Positions 36,028 to 45,804 of a stretch of DNA of 64,000 nucleotides are shown piece by piece. This stretch comes from Proteiniphilum saccharofermentans (lineage in GTDB: Bacteria; Bacteroidota; Bacteroidia; Bacteroidales; Dysgonomonadaceae). How positions within the stretch are numbered: the first letter of the stretch is position 1; the number at the start of each line of letters is the position of its first letter. The position numbers and the translations under genes are program-made. Under the pieces are notes generated by a model that was not told where the DNA came from, did not search any database, and was given only the letters and a program-made list of their open reading frames with translations. The stretch is from NCBI RefSeq assembly GCF_900095135.1, contig NZ_LT605205.1, positions 2,418,001 to 2,482,000 on the forward strand, written 5' to 3'.

Positions 36028-36762
36028 TCAAAGCTTTTGAATTTGTTCTTGGCTCAGACCGGTTATTTCCAAAATAGTCTCTGCGTCAAATCCTTTATTT
36101 TTCATGTTTTTGGCAATTCGGAAAATTTCATTGGAAGCACTTTTTTTATGAAAAATCAGTTTGGAAAGTCTCCTAATATTCCGGATAAGCAGATCCCTTC
36201 CCTCTTTTTTGTTGAAATCGACACCACAGAAAGTAGACCTTTGTTTATGCAGGATCAAATAGTATATGCCTGCGATAAACAGTGCGGAAACTACCCGGAT
36301 ATCAATATCCGGGTCAACCGTTTTATAGAAATCATCAAAACTTTCCACTATCCCTGAGGTATTGGCCTCTCTTAATTTTGCAGACCTTGATGTGATTTTA
36401 TTTTCCTCCGCAAGTTCCCATAAGAGTATCTGTTGCATGCTTTTATTTGTATACAAAGATTCCGTTAATGCCACGAGGATATTCTCAAAAGTAACCGGAT
36501 GGTCTTTTATAGCTTCCGGTTGAATGTTGCCTGCTACATCCACCAGCCAATAGTCAAACTTCTTTATATATTCATCAAACAAATCATCCAATGATTTAAA
36601 TCTGTTGTAGAAAACATTCGGAACAATTCCTGCTTTTTCCGTGATGGCTGCCAGAGTTGTTTTGGAAAAGCCATCCTCTTCAATAACCGCTTTTATGGCA
36701 TTCATAAAATCTCTTTCAAGGGTCATTTTTGTACGCCTTGGATTTCTTTGTTTTTTATTCAT
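36028..36762 (-). CDS. TetR-family transcriptional regulator
   Basis: An N-terminal helix-turn-helix (about residues 15-60, FSKTTLAAITEKAGIVPNVFYNRF) heads a 244-residue all-helical protein, as in TetR repressors. The ligand domain is not assignable. A TATCTTTG promoter element lies at 36792-36799, in the 42-base gap after the alpha-oxoamine synthase gene, so it can be transcribed alone as well as from upstream. It may control the neighbouring synthase; this is inference. Confidence 0.85.
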   Translation of the reverse strand: MNKKQRNPRRTKMTLERDFMNAIKAVIEEDGFSKTTLAAITEKAGIVPNVFYNRFKSLDDLFDEYIKKFDYWLVDVAGNIQPEAIKDHPVTFENILVALTESLYTNKSMQQILLWELAEENKITSRSAKLREANTSGIVESFDDFYKTVDPDIDIRVVSALFIAGIYYLILHKQRSTFCGVDFNKKEGRDLLIRNIRRLSKLIFHKKSASNEIFRIAKNMKNKGFDAETILEITGLSQEQIQKL

Positions 36763-36804
36763 TTTTTGACGATTGAAACGGAAAATTTTATCAAAGATAC
36801 AAAC

Positions 36805-38055
36805 TTATTGGCGAAAGTTCAATGCCCTGTCTATTTTTACGAGAGAATGAACCAAATTGTCCAAATCTCCGAATTCATGTGTAGCCAAAACACTCGCTCT
36901 TATTCGTGCATCTTTCCTGCTGACTGCCGGATAACATATGCCGACAGCATAAATCCCGGATCGCAGCAGCATTGCTGCAATCTTTTTTACTTTATAATTA
37001 TCCCGTACCATTATGGGGAAAATTGGTGATACCGTGTTTTTAATGTCAAAACCGCTCTCAAGAAGGCATTTTTTCAAATATGCCACATTCTTCCAGAGTT
37101 TCTCCCTGTATGAGGGATCTGCTTTCATTATTCTCAACGCTTCCCTGGATGAAGCGGTGGCCTGTGGCGTAATGGCAGCAGAAAAAATACTGCTCTTTGC
37201 ATACCATTTAATGTAGCGTATTATATTTTTTGAAGCTCCGACAAATCCTCCTACACTACCGAAAGACTTGCTTAATGTTCCGGTTACTATATCTACCTGA
37301 CCCAATATTTCATAATGTTCAATCACACCCCGGCCGGTTTCTCCGAACACGCCAATTCCGTGGGCATCATCCACCATTAAAAAGGCGCCATACTTCCTGC
37401 ACATCTGTAAAATCTCAGGTATCAAAGCGATATCTCCATCTTGCGAATAGGCTCCGTCGATAATGACCAGTTTAGTTATGTATTCGTCCTGTACTTTTTT
37501 TAATGTCATTTCCAGGTAATCCAAATCATTATGTCCAATGGTTTTGACATTTGTATTTGACAATCCTTCCGTTACACTCATATGTACAAACGTATCAGTC
37601 AGGGCTATGTCCTTTTTACCCAGAAGGCAGCCTAAGACTCCGGTGTTGGTTCCATACCCTGAGGAAAAGATCATGGCGTCTTCCTGGCCTATAAATTCGG
37701 CTATTTCTCTTTCTAACAACCTGTGTTCCTCCAAAAAGCCCCCTATGATCGGAGCGGCGCAAGCCCCCGTACCATATTTTTTTAGGGCTTCTATGCCTGC
37801 GGCAATTGTTTGCGGATGCTTCGACATCCCCAGGTAATCGTTGGCAACAAAACTAATTACTTTACGGGGTTCTCTTGTGTATATATCCCTAACAGTCATC
37901 GTTGACCCTATACCGGTGGTAGCTTCTGCTAAGTATGCACGGTGCTTGCTGTCATCCAACTGGTGAATGTAATCTTGAAAATAGTCAGCTCTATCTACAA
38001 AATTCATTTCAAGGTTAAACCCAAAATCTTTTAATGAGTATTTTTCTCTTTCCAT
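36805..38055 (-). CDS. Alpha-oxoamine synthase (serine palmitoyltransferase / BioF / Kbl family)
   Basis: A PLP enzyme that joins an amino acid to an acyl-CoA with loss of CO2. It has the fold-type I core with DDAHGIGVFGETGRG (PLP-binding Asp, about residue 240) and the Schiff-base Lys in TGTLSKSFGSVGGF (about 275). The N-terminal extension (SLKDFGFNLEMNFVDRADYF) resembles Bacteroidota serine palmitoyltransferase-like proteins that begin sphingolipid synthesis. BioF or glycine C-acetyltransferase cannot be ruled out, and no sphingolipid or biotin genes lie nearby. At 416 residues it is slightly long. A TATATTTG promoter element lies at 38069-38076. Confidence 0.85.
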   Translation of the reverse strand: MEREKYSLKDFGFNLEMNFVDRADYFQDYIHQLDDSKHRAYLAEATTGIGSTMTVRDIYTREPRKVISFVANDYLGMSKHPQTIAAGIEALKKYGTGACAAPIIGGFLEEHRLLEREIAEFIGQEDAMIFSSGYGTNTGVLGCLLGKKDIALTDTFVHMSVTEGLSNTNVKTIGHNDLDYLEMTLKKVQDEYITKLVIIDGAYSQDGDIALIPEILQMCRKYGAFLMVDDAHGIGVFGETGRGVIEHYEILGQVDIVTGTLSKSFGSVGGFVGASKNIIRYIKWYAKSSIFSAAITPQATASSREALRIMKADPSYREKLWKNVAYLKKCLLESGFDIKNTVSPIFPIMVRDNYKVKKIAAMLLRSGIYAVGICYPAVSRKDARIRASVLATHEFGDLDNLVHSLVKIDRALNFRQ

Positions 38056-38248
38056 ATAGTGTTTTTTGCAAATATAAATATTTTACATAGAAAATCAATA
38101 TTATTTATCCGGGTATTTTATATTAAACAGGCGTGTTATTGATATATCTCATAACACATTAATTATAAAACAAATGAATATATTTATCTTGGCATTAAGA
38201 AGTATCCCGATTACTTTATATAGTCATCCTAATTTATCATTCATTTTA

Positions 38249-38955
38249 GAAGCTGTTTTGAATTTATTCCCTAATTTTTCTAAGCATAATTTGACAAAAA
38301 GTTATTTGCAGCATAGCTTCCGCCGACTCTGTTCTGTACTCGTAATCTGTCGTCATCCTCCTGTAATTCTCGATCCAGGAGAATGTTCTCTCTACAATCC
38401 ATCGCAGCGGAAGTACCTGAAATTTCTTTGATGATTCATCGGGCCGGAGTACCACAGAGAGTTCCCATCCAAGGTTTTTGACGAACCCCGCCAGTTTGCC
38501 CCTATATCCACCATCAGCTATGATCTTTTTGAGTCTTGGAAATAGAAACCGGAGTTGTTCGATTGGTTCCACAGCCCCCACGCTGTCATAGATATTGGCA
38601 GCATGTACTTTGACTGCCATGGGCAATCCAAGTGTGTCCACAATAACATGCTCCTTTCTCCCTTTGACTTTTTTGCCCCCGTCAATGCCATATTCACTGC
38701 TGTCTATATGATGGGAAGTCCTTACACTCCGGGAATCTATCAGGCCGACACTTGGGCTGGTTTGTTTGCCACAGGCCTTGCGGACTGTGTCTCGAAGATG
38801 GTGCATCATCTGCTCAAAGACACCCTCCAATTTCCATTTACGGAAATAGAAGTACACGCTTTGCCAAGGGCCGAATTCCTTGGGTAGCATCCGCCACTGG
38901 TAGCCTGTCTTGGTTATGTAAAGCATAGCGTTTATCATTTCCCGTAACCTAAGTT
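38249..38955 (-). mobile_element. IS5-family (IS427-like) element, 5' truncated
   Basis: The transposase part (38264-38938, about 224 residues) keeps the DDE core: GLIDSRSVRTSHH (first Asp), IIADGGYRG (second Asp), and RWIVERTFSWIENYRR with the Glu. The N-terminal 30-40 residues are gone: upstream of the MINAMLYITKTGYQWRML segment the frame meets a stop within ten codons. One terminal end (GAAGCTGTTTTGAA) is recognisable near 38249, the other is missing. The element is therefore a dead remnant. Confidence 0.85.
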
Positions 38956-38968
38956 CAACTTAGAAGTG

Positions 38969-39279
38969 CAACACCCGGGTGTTGTTTTTTGAAATGATTT
39001 CTTCAAAACAATCATGAAAAACACCGCGGGGGTTTGCCTAACGGCCGGGGGCGCGAAGCCCCCGAGGAGAGTCAAGCGGCAACATAAAAGAAAAAGGAGA
39101 CCGAAGTCTCCCTAAAATTAACTATTATGTTGCTTATGAGAAAAAAATACAAACAGTTAACTTCAGAACAAAGGTACGCATACTTTCAATTAATAAAAAC
39201 AATCACATTTGTCCGGTTAAACTTCATTTTTCAGCAATTTGAAAAAATGGGGTTTTCAGAGCAGACTCATGCTTTGTAA
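38969..39279 (+). mobile_element. Structured region ending in a possible IS30-family 5' remnant
   Basis: A 16-bp palindrome (CAACACCCGGGTGTTG, 38969-38984) with six T is followed by a 7-5-7 hairpin (CGGGGGC/GCCCCCG, 39046-39064). Next is a nested structure with outer arms GCAACATAA/TTATGTTGC (39079-39133) around GGAGAC-CGAA-GTCTCC (39096-39111). Directly after it a 47-codon frame starts MRKKYKQLTSEQRYA (39136), which resembles the N-terminus of IS30-type transposases and then loses similarity. The base composition drops sharply beyond it. I read it as the stump of a second element; the family call is tentative. Confidence 0.45.
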
Positions 39280-39523
39280 TATTACATTATTGCCGTCCTA
39301 TTCGTAAAAGAGATAATTTCAGAAATATTCCTACGAGATTCACACTTTATATAAACCAAAAATAACATTAAAGATAATACATATTATTTATTCATAAATA
39401 CACCGAATATATTAAAAAAATAACCATTAAATAATAAAATCATAATCATTTAATAATAAACATATTATCATATAATCAGCCGTTAAATTTTTATTTTAAT
39501 TTTATTTCTATAATATATTTATA
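39280..39523. other. Very AT-rich gene-free stretch
   Basis: No frame of note is visible. The AT content is well above the surrounding genome, as in the lipoprotein gene that follows. Confidence 0.6.
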
Positions 39524-39531
39524 TAATTTTG
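39524..39531 (+). promoter_or_regulatory. -7 promoter element (TAATTTTG) of the disrupted lipoprotein gene
   Basis: It matches TAnnTTTG, 32 bases before the ATG at 39564, which supports that start as the original one. Confidence 0.5.
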
Positions 39532-39563
39532 CGAATACATAAACATTCTAATTTATTTTTATT

Positions 39564-40563
39564 ATGAACACATTAAAAAAAACTTATTGGTATTTATTAA
39601 CTTTGGTATTTATTAACTTTATGGTTAGTTACCATTCTTGGTTCTTGTGACAAAAACACTTCAATAGAACCAATTGATCAAAGTGAAGAAGAAAATGTAT
39701 CAGTTATGATCATCAATTCTGAAAAGACATTAAGATTTAAAGACAAAGAGACTTTTGAGAATTTTGTAAGAGAAATTAATAGAAAAGATGAAAAAGAGAA
39801 ACTTTTGTTCTCCTTACAAAAAGGCATACAAAGTCCTTTGGCAATAATGATTGCAGCAGATGAGGAATTGGATGTGATTCTAAATACATCTGCAGATTTG
39901 GAAGATTTCAAAACCAAATATACATTATTCAAAGAAAAATATTCATCTGATTTCCTTTTTAAGGATGAAAGTGAGGAAGATTTTTCTCCTTATTCCAAGT
40001 ATATTAACTCAGAACTTGAGTGCATAATAAATTTAAATGGGAACTATGTAATCGGAGATTCCTTGTGTAAAGCTCCATCATACAATAGTATAGATGAATT
40101 AATGAATGACATGATTTCATCTACAAAAGCAACGGTTTCAAATCAAATTAATTATGCTAAAGCACAAACAAGTAGTAGACGTGTCGAGATCTGGATGAGC
40201 AGAACAGGTGATGATATTTATGTACGCTTTCTTGGAAAGAAAAAACAATGGCTAGGTTGGTTTAAAAATGATATGCAATTTATGGGAGAATTTAATCTAT
40301 CATGCTCGGCTAATAATCCTTTTGAATTTTATGAAACACCTTATTTTGGATATCCATATCAATCGTATAGAAATGAAGAAGGCAAAACATTCAGAATAAT
40401 CACAAAAGTATACAAGGATATCACTGTTAATTTTGGCAGAGTAAATTATAGGTATTATCCAGAACTTGGCATATTAAGAGGAAGAATGGAAATTTGGTCA
40501 TCGGAACTTAGCTATAATGATAGAGGTATAGGTAATGTGGAGTTAGCTCGGTATTATTATTAA
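39564..40563 (+). pseudogene. Lipoprotein gene switched out of frame by a 16-bp tandem duplication
   Basis: From ATG 39564 the frame reads MNTLKKTYWYLLTL and stops at 39648-39650. Removing one copy of the exact 16-bp tandem repeat (39589-39620) restores a lipoprotein signal, MNTLKKTYWYLLTLWLVTILG followed by SCDKNTSIEP, in frame with the long downstream sequence. The restored product has 327 residues: signal, charged region (about 50-110), then a C-terminal domain rich in Trp, Tyr and Arg strands (VEIWMSRTGDDIYVRFLG). I do not recognise the family. As read, only an internal ATG (39706) could give a cytoplasmic fragment. The gene is far more AT-rich than its neighbours and lies beside IS remnants, so it was probably acquired. 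Confidence 0.85.
39589..39620 (+). repeat. Exact 16-bp tandem duplication in a signal-peptide region
   Basis: GGTATTTATTAACTTT occurs twice head to tail (39589-39604, 39605-39620). Because 16 is not a multiple of three, gain or loss of one unit switches the reading frame. Confidence 0.95.
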
Positions 40564-40594
40564 CGCAGTACTCTTTTACTAAATAGATAAAAAT

Positions 40595-40641
40595 AAGACC
40601 CAAAACCGGCAAAAGTTATACTTTTGCCGGTTTTGGGTCTT
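40595..40641. terminator. Bidirectional terminator, 21-bp perfect stem
   Basis: AAGACCCAAAACCGGCAAAAG and its exact complement flank a TTATA loop, between the lipoprotein gene and the converging membrane-protein gene. Confidence 0.85.
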
Positions 40642-40647
40642 TCGCTT

Positions 40648-41526
40648 TTATTTCAAACCAAAACGGTTTTTCTTCTTTGCCGCTACATACCACAAATAGA
40701 CAGCCAAGAGGATAAAAGCACCCAGGAGGATGATCATTTCCGTTTTATGTTCCATGGGGGCAACCCATATTTCATTGAGAAAGTTTACCCTTCCCAATAT
40801 TTCTACCGGCGTCCAGAACACAATAACCGTTGCAATGGAGAAACGGATATTCGCACCCCATGCACAGATTCTCAACTGTTTAATGAACATAAAAACCGAT
40901 CCGATAAAACAGCCCAGGCCTACAAGGAACGTTACCGGATGATGGTCGCCAAGTAAATTGGGATCGTAGCAGAACATCAAGAGCAGGTAAGAAGTCCACA
41001 GGATCATGATCAGTTCCATAAAGGTGACGATGGAAACATGACGGGTCATGGGACGCGTCACGATGATATCTTTTTTATCCCTGAAGAGCCGTTTTTGCCA
41101 CCAGTTGATGAAGTTGCATCCGGTACGCGCACTGAACAGGTAGAGCACCATGACCATCGTCCAGAGGCCGAAGGTGGCGGGAAGGATCAGGTATTCGGGT
41201 TTAGTGACCACTTCACCGTTCACAATTTCGGGTTGCACCCCGTAGCGATGCGCGTAATACATAAAGAGAAATTCCACCCATCCGGTCCAGAAAAGGAGCC
41301 CGCCGAAAAGCCCCCAGAGTGTTTGTCGTGTGTCCCCCTTGGCAAATACGCCGCGGATCACGATGAACAACCCCACGGCTCCCATGGCAAATGCCGCGTA
41401 GTGCATCGTCGTCCGATCCATCAGGTGTTCCATCGTGATCATCAGCGCGTGCCCTAACGGCATCATGAATAACACTAATAAAAAAGAAGCTACTGTTTTC
41501 CAAACATAAATCTTGTTTGTTTCCAT
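40648..41526 (-). CDS. Conserved integral membrane protein, function unknown
   Basis: The 292 residues form about seven hydrophobic helices with short charged loops and no known motif. Notable conserved-looking stretches are GLFGGLLFWTGWVEFLFMYYAHR (about 75) and LWTSYLLLMFCYDPNLLGDHHP (about 180). A TAATTTTG promoter element lies at 41558-41565. It is transcribed alone, against the disrupted lipoprotein gene. I cannot assign a role. Confidence 0.75.
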   Translation of the reverse strand: METNKIYVWKTVASFLLVLFMMPLGHALMITMEHLMDRTTMHYAAFAMGAVGLFIVIRGVFAKGDTRQTLWGLFGGLLFWTGWVEFLFMYYAHRYGVQPEIVNGEVVTKPEYLILPATFGLWTMVMVLYLFSARTGCNFINWWQKRLFRDKKDIIVTRPMTRHVSIVTFMELIMILWTSYLLLMFCYDPNLLGDHHPVTFLVGLGCFIGSVFMFIKQLRICAWGANIRFSIATVIVFWTPVEILGRVNFLNEIWVAPMEHKTEMIILLGAFILLAVYLWYVAAKKKNRFGLK

Positions 41527-41731
41527 AATTTGTTGTCGACATGTTAACTTATCACTACAAAATTAACTATTTTGACCCACTGTGCAATACCTAAAAATAA
41601 GGGTTTTTCGGGATATAAATACTAATAAATAGGGAGAAAAGCCAATTCATGCGGATATATGGTCACGACGATACAAATGGAAATACCAATAAATGGGGTG
41701 TAGAGGGATTGCGGGTTACATGCAATCTTCT

Positions 41732-44494
41732 CTATTTCTGCAACATGCGGTTGAAGCTGTATCTGAATGATACGATGAAGTAGCTTCCAATCTGTTGGGT
41801 ACGGCGTTCATAGAAACCGTCGGCAGTGACATTGCGGTTATAGTCTTTCTTTTTACTGAGAATATCCGACCAGTAAGCGGATAATTCACCCTGTTTTTTT
41901 CTCATGAACTTCCACGTTACACCCATGTTCCAGATAAACTGGTCGTCTCCATTAGCAATATTGGTGCCGTTGCGGAACGAATAGGTGGCGTCGCTTCTTA
42001 GTTGGACGTCACCGGGCAGATTGGCAAAATTATTGAACGTGAGGGCATAGTTACGTGTGTAATTATCTGTTTGTCGCAACGAATTGTGGGAGTGTTGGAA
42101 ACGCCAGTCGCCCGTCAGCTCGAAACTCCCCCATTGGGGCAGGTACGACACGCGCAAATTACTGGTCACCCCTGTGCTCCGGGTAATGCTGCGCTCGGGT
42201 TGTTCGCTCTGCCCCTCGTTGACCAGGTTTATGTTACGGTTGTACGAGCTGCCTGTGCGGGCAGCGATCCTGAAGCTGCGGATACGATTCTGGTATCGCA
42301 GCATGGCGTTGCCGCTCCAGTTTCCGTTGATGTTGACGGGATAGCTTTCACGCCCACCGGTTTGGAGGTTGTAAATCACGGTGCGGGTGAAGCTATTGAT
42401 GGTGTTCTGCCAGTTGAGAGAAGCAAAAATATCACGACGGTTATCGTTCACATCCAGACGGACAGATTGATTGTAGGCAGGTTTCAATCCGGGGTTACCA
42501 CGGGTGATGTTGAGCGGGTCGCTGTTATCGGTGAGCGAAAGTAAGTCGGTCAATGCAGGTTGCTGCGTATTGCCCTGGTAATTAAACCGGAACTGGAACT
42601 TTTCCTTCTTCCACGCTGCCATCATTGAGGGTTGAAAACCGATGATGCGGGTGGCGGTATCGGCTTGCAGCAATCCGGTCTTCTGGTCGATACTGCGCCG
42701 CTCGGGGCGGACGGAAAGTCCGGTATTAACGTCCCACATATCATTGGAATAGTGCATCCGCAAGGCCAGATCGTGTGCAAGCGTACGGCTGTCGCTGCGG
42801 TTGCTCAGGCTGTCGATATAACCGGCTTCGTAGCCTGCAGGCAAATGCCCGGGTTGTATATCATCCGTTTCGCCGTCGATAAAAGCGGAAAGGTCGTAGG
42901 TGTTGCGGTCGCTCTCCTGGGTATTGTGTGCCAGATTGTAAGAGAGTTGCAGGTTGAATTTCTCCGTGAAAGGATGTGTAAACATCAGGCCGAGACTTTG
43001 GTCGCGGCTGGCAGACGGGCTGAGGTGCGATTGCACGCGGTGAAGTATGGAGTCGTTCCCCGTGTCGTCCTGCAAACGGTAGTAGGTAGTAGACGAGTTC
43101 ATAAAGCTGTCGTTGTCGCCCTTGTTATGGGAATGTTGCAAAACGAGGCTGACGCTGCTTCCTTTTTGGTTGATCTTACGCGTCAGGTTTGCGCTGACCG
43201 AATAGCTGTTCATCCGGTTGGACGAAAGTGACCGCATACGGATATCGTTTATTTTCATGTCTTCCTGAAGGTTATCGATATCTGCAAACGGATCTGACAA
43301 GTCGGCTCCCGGATCGGCATCGAACATCACCTGACGGTTGCTGTTCGCATTCTCTCCCTGCATAAGATTAAAATTTCCGAAGAGATTAAAGAAGGTCTTG
43401 TCATCTATCTCCCAGATCAAACCGGCATAGGAATTTATGGCGCGTTGTTTGTTGGTACTTTCGTCGCCGGATAGCTGATACCGGTTTCCCGAAGTGAGAT
43501 ATTGCTCGGTAAATCCGGTGGATTGGCTTCCGTCCCGATTGCCCATATAAGAGAGATTCCTGTTCACTGAAATTTTTTCAGCCGGCTTCACGGTGAAATT
43601 TGTCCCCACTATATTTTGGATGTTATCCTTATGGCGGGATGTCATCTGCCGGTTGCCCGAATTGGCGATAAGTGACAGGTTTTCCCCACTCTGCCTGAAA
43701 TAGTTGCCCACCAGTTCAAGTTCCTTCTTACCGTTGTTCCCGCGCCCCGCTTTTGCCGATGCCATCAAAGCACCGCCGAGTTCGCCCTTGGTCTGTATGT
43801 CCAACACGAAATTTTCCCCTCCCGAGCGGACGCCGGTCACTTTTTCCAACTCACTTCGTTTGTCATATACCTTTATTTTACTGATGAGTTCCACGGGTAG
43901 ATTTTCCAGTGCCATACGGTTGTTGCCGGAGAAGAATTCCTCACCGTTCACATTGATGGAGGAGATGGGTTTTCCATTATATCGCAGGGATTTGTTAGTA
44001 ACATCGTATTCCAGTCCCGGGATACGCTTCACGAGTTCCTCCAGATAGGACCCTTCGGGGGTTTTATAGGCTTCCGCGTTGATTATAGTGGTATCGCCTA
44101 CCTGCACGATCTCACTCATCGGTGCCGTAACGGTGAATTCGGCCAGTTCCACCCCTTCTTTCAACAGGATACGGCCCATATCGACGGTATCTGTCTGACT
44201 GTCTAATCTATGGAAAGCAGGTTCCATACCGGTGTAGGAGACTTTCAACAGATACCACTTGTCTTTTGCGGCAGTGAACCGGATATTGAACCGTCCGTCT
44301 GCACCGCTGACTCCGCCCTTTACCAGTGTGGAGTCTTTTGCATCGAGTACCGAGATATTGGCATCAGGCAGAATATGAGTGTCATCTTCGAATATGGCAT
44401 ACGTTTGTCCATAGGCTGTTTTAATCTGTTGGGCAGATAAAACGGCCGGCAGCAACATCATGCACAGGCATAATAACCGGATTTTGCACACCAT
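41732..44494 (-). CDS. TonB-receptor-like outer membrane beta-barrel protein
   Basis: A 920-residue outer membrane protein with a signal peptide (MVCKIRLLCLCMMLLPAVLS), a carboxypeptidase-like beta sandwich (about 30-115), a plug-like domain (about 120-230, SYLEELVKRIPGLEYDV and SINVNGEEFF), and a long barrel with many aromatic strands ending in FIVSFRYSFNRM. This is the OMP_b-brl_3 layout of Bacteroidota receptors without a SusD partner. The substrate is unknown. It is monocistronic with a TACCTTTG element at 44598-44605. Confidence 0.9.
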   Translation of the reverse strand: MVCKIRLLCLCMMLLPAVLSAQQIKTAYGQTYAIFEDDTHILPDANISVLDAKDSTLVKGGVSGADGRFNIRFTAAKDKWYLLKVSYTGMEPAFHRLDSQTDTVDMGRILLKEGVELAEFTVTAPMSEIVQVGDTTIINAEAYKTPEGSYLEELVKRIPGLEYDVTNKSLRYNGKPISSINVNGEEFFSGNNRMALENLPVELISKIKVYDKRSELEKVTGVRSGGENFVLDIQTKGELGGALMASAKAGRGNNGKKELELVGNYFRQSGENLSLIANSGNRQMTSRHKDNIQNIVGTNFTVKPAEKISVNRNLSYMGNRDGSQSTGFTEQYLTSGNRYQLSGDESTNKQRAINSYAGLIWEIDDKTFFNLFGNFNLMQGENANSNRQVMFDADPGADLSDPFADIDNLQEDMKINDIRMRSLSSNRMNSYSVSANLTRKINQKGSSVSLVLQHSHNKGDNDSFMNSSTTYYRLQDDTGNDSILHRVQSHLSPSASRDQSLGLMFTHPFTEKFNLQLSYNLAHNTQESDRNTYDLSAFIDGETDDIQPGHLPAGYEAGYIDSLSNRSDSRTLAHDLALRMHYSNDMWDVNTGLSVRPERRSIDQKTGLLQADTATRIIGFQPSMMAAWKKEKFQFRFNYQGNTQQPALTDLLSLTDNSDPLNITRGNPGLKPAYNQSVRLDVNDNRRDIFASLNWQNTINSFTRTVIYNLQTGGRESYPVNINGNWSGNAMLRYQNRIRSFRIAARTGSSYNRNINLVNEGQSEQPERSITRSTGVTSNLRVSYLPQWGSFELTGDWRFQHSHNSLRQTDNYTRNYALTFNNFANLPGDVQLRSDATYSFRNGTNIANGDDQFIWNMGVTWKFMRKKQGELSAYWSDILSKKKDYNRNVTADGFYERRTQQIGSYFIVSFRYSFNRMLQK

Positions 44495-44617
44495 CTTCTT
44501 TTATTCAGTATTCAGCTTTTGCAAGTTGTATAATTTAGTGGCATAAATTTCACTTAATGGACTTGCGAAAGTTCTGTCCGGTATTTTAATACTGCTGCAA
44601 AGGTAATGTCCTTATGC

Positions 44618-45451
44618 CTATCTTGCAATTCCAAAATTGCGTACACTCAGTGAAATAATTTTGGAACCCTTTCCGAACATTGGGATATAACTTATGAGGC
44701 GTACCGGAAAACTGTATTTGCGCATTCCATGCATGATATAGAAAACCTTATCCAGTTTCAAACCCGGATGCCACTTTTCAAAAATGTGGTTATCGTCAAA
44801 ACCCCATGCAAAGACAGCTTTCGCATTCCGCAAAGTATCATGCTTATCGGAATGTCGGCTCAGTGTTTCGGAGAGCCCGTCAAAAATAATACGGGCGCCG
44901 GGAAAACTGTCAACAATGGAACATAAAAGCCGGCTGATTTCTTTTTCAGAAAAATACATGAATACACCCTCTGCTATAAAAATGAAATTACCGTCGGGAT
45001 GTTTTTCACGTAATTTCTCCAGCCAACCGGGTTCAAACGCGGAACCGGAAATCAGGAACTGGTTCGGGTGTGTTGGCATGAGTTGTTTTCGTAATTGGAT
45101 GCATTCGGGAATATCCAACTCATAGAAGATTGCTTTGGATGCATTTTTAACACGGCTATACCGGTCATCCAACCCGCATCCGATATTCACGACGATCGCC
45201 TTTTCACGCGTCGCAATGAAGTCCTCCAACCGTTCATCAATATATTTCAAACGGACGCAAGTCCCTAAGCGGCTCATCGTTTTGATGCCCGAATACTTCT
45301 CGAACGGATAACCTATCCTGTCCATCAATTCCTCACTTCTCCTGTCTCCCAGGACAGGATGTTTTTGCCGGGCATCCAAAGCACGCATATAAACCGTGAT
45401 GAAAAGCGTATCGGCAATGTTGTCATTTATCGAAGGGATTACTTTCTCCAT
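44618..45451 (-). CDS. Class I SAM-dependent methyltransferase (LCM/TcmP type)
   Basis: The 277 residues match the leucine carboxyl methyltransferase-like family. The SAM loop is VVNIGCGLDDRYSR (about residue 88), followed by FYELDIPECI with the ribose-binding acidic residue and FIAEGVFMYFSEKEI (about 160). Bacterial members methylate small molecules, often polyketides, and the natural substrate here is unknown. A TATTTTTG promoter element lies at 45477-45484. No biosynthetic cluster surrounds it. Confidence 0.88.
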   Translation of the reverse strand: MEKVIPSINDNIADTLFITVYMRALDARQKHPVLGDRRSEELMDRIGYPFEKYSGIKTMSRLGTCVRLKYIDERLEDFIATREKAIVVNIGCGLDDRYSRVKNASKAIFYELDIPECIQLRKQLMPTHPNQFLISGSAFEPGWLEKLREKHPDGNFIFIAEGVFMYFSEKEISRLLCSIVDSFPGARIIFDGLSETLSRHSDKHDTLRNAKAVFAWGFDDNHIFEKWHPGLKLDKVFYIMHGMRKYSFPVRLISYIPMFGKGSKIISLSVRNFGIAR

Positions 45452-45804
45452 AATATGCTGATAAGTTTATAATATGCAAAAATAGGTATATCACAAAACA
45501 GTGTCAATACCTATATGTTATGATATTTAATCTGCTTCCCTACCATTTACGATAGGATAAGGAACGTTTCCGTTAAGCAAAAGGCCGGTTTACCCTCAAA
45601 TCCGTCTAGGCGGCAGATGATTTAACCAATCTAAAAAACACACACAGTCTTATATAGAATATCAAATTGATTCTCAAACTATTCGAAGCACGATACATGA
45701 CATTCTTTTACCCAAAAAATTGTTATTTTCAGGATGAGTTGTTATATTTGCAAATATAACCGACGTTATAATAACTGCCGTTATTTTTCTAAAGCGAAGA
45801 AGTT
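45452..45804. other. Gene-free stretch with a 20-bp palindromic promoter
   Basis: It holds the methyltransferase promoter (45477-45484) and, at 45741-45760, a perfect palindrome GTTATATTTG/CAAATATAAC that gives a TATATTTG -7 element on both strands. GTTATAATAAC and two CCGTTAT-like words follow (about 45764-45787), just before the truncated ATPase gene. Confidence 0.55.

Noticed and set aside
42632-43231. 199-codon plus-strand frame opposite the outer membrane receptor
   Set aside because: Antisense shadow; no start site or family pattern, and the receptor frame is complete.
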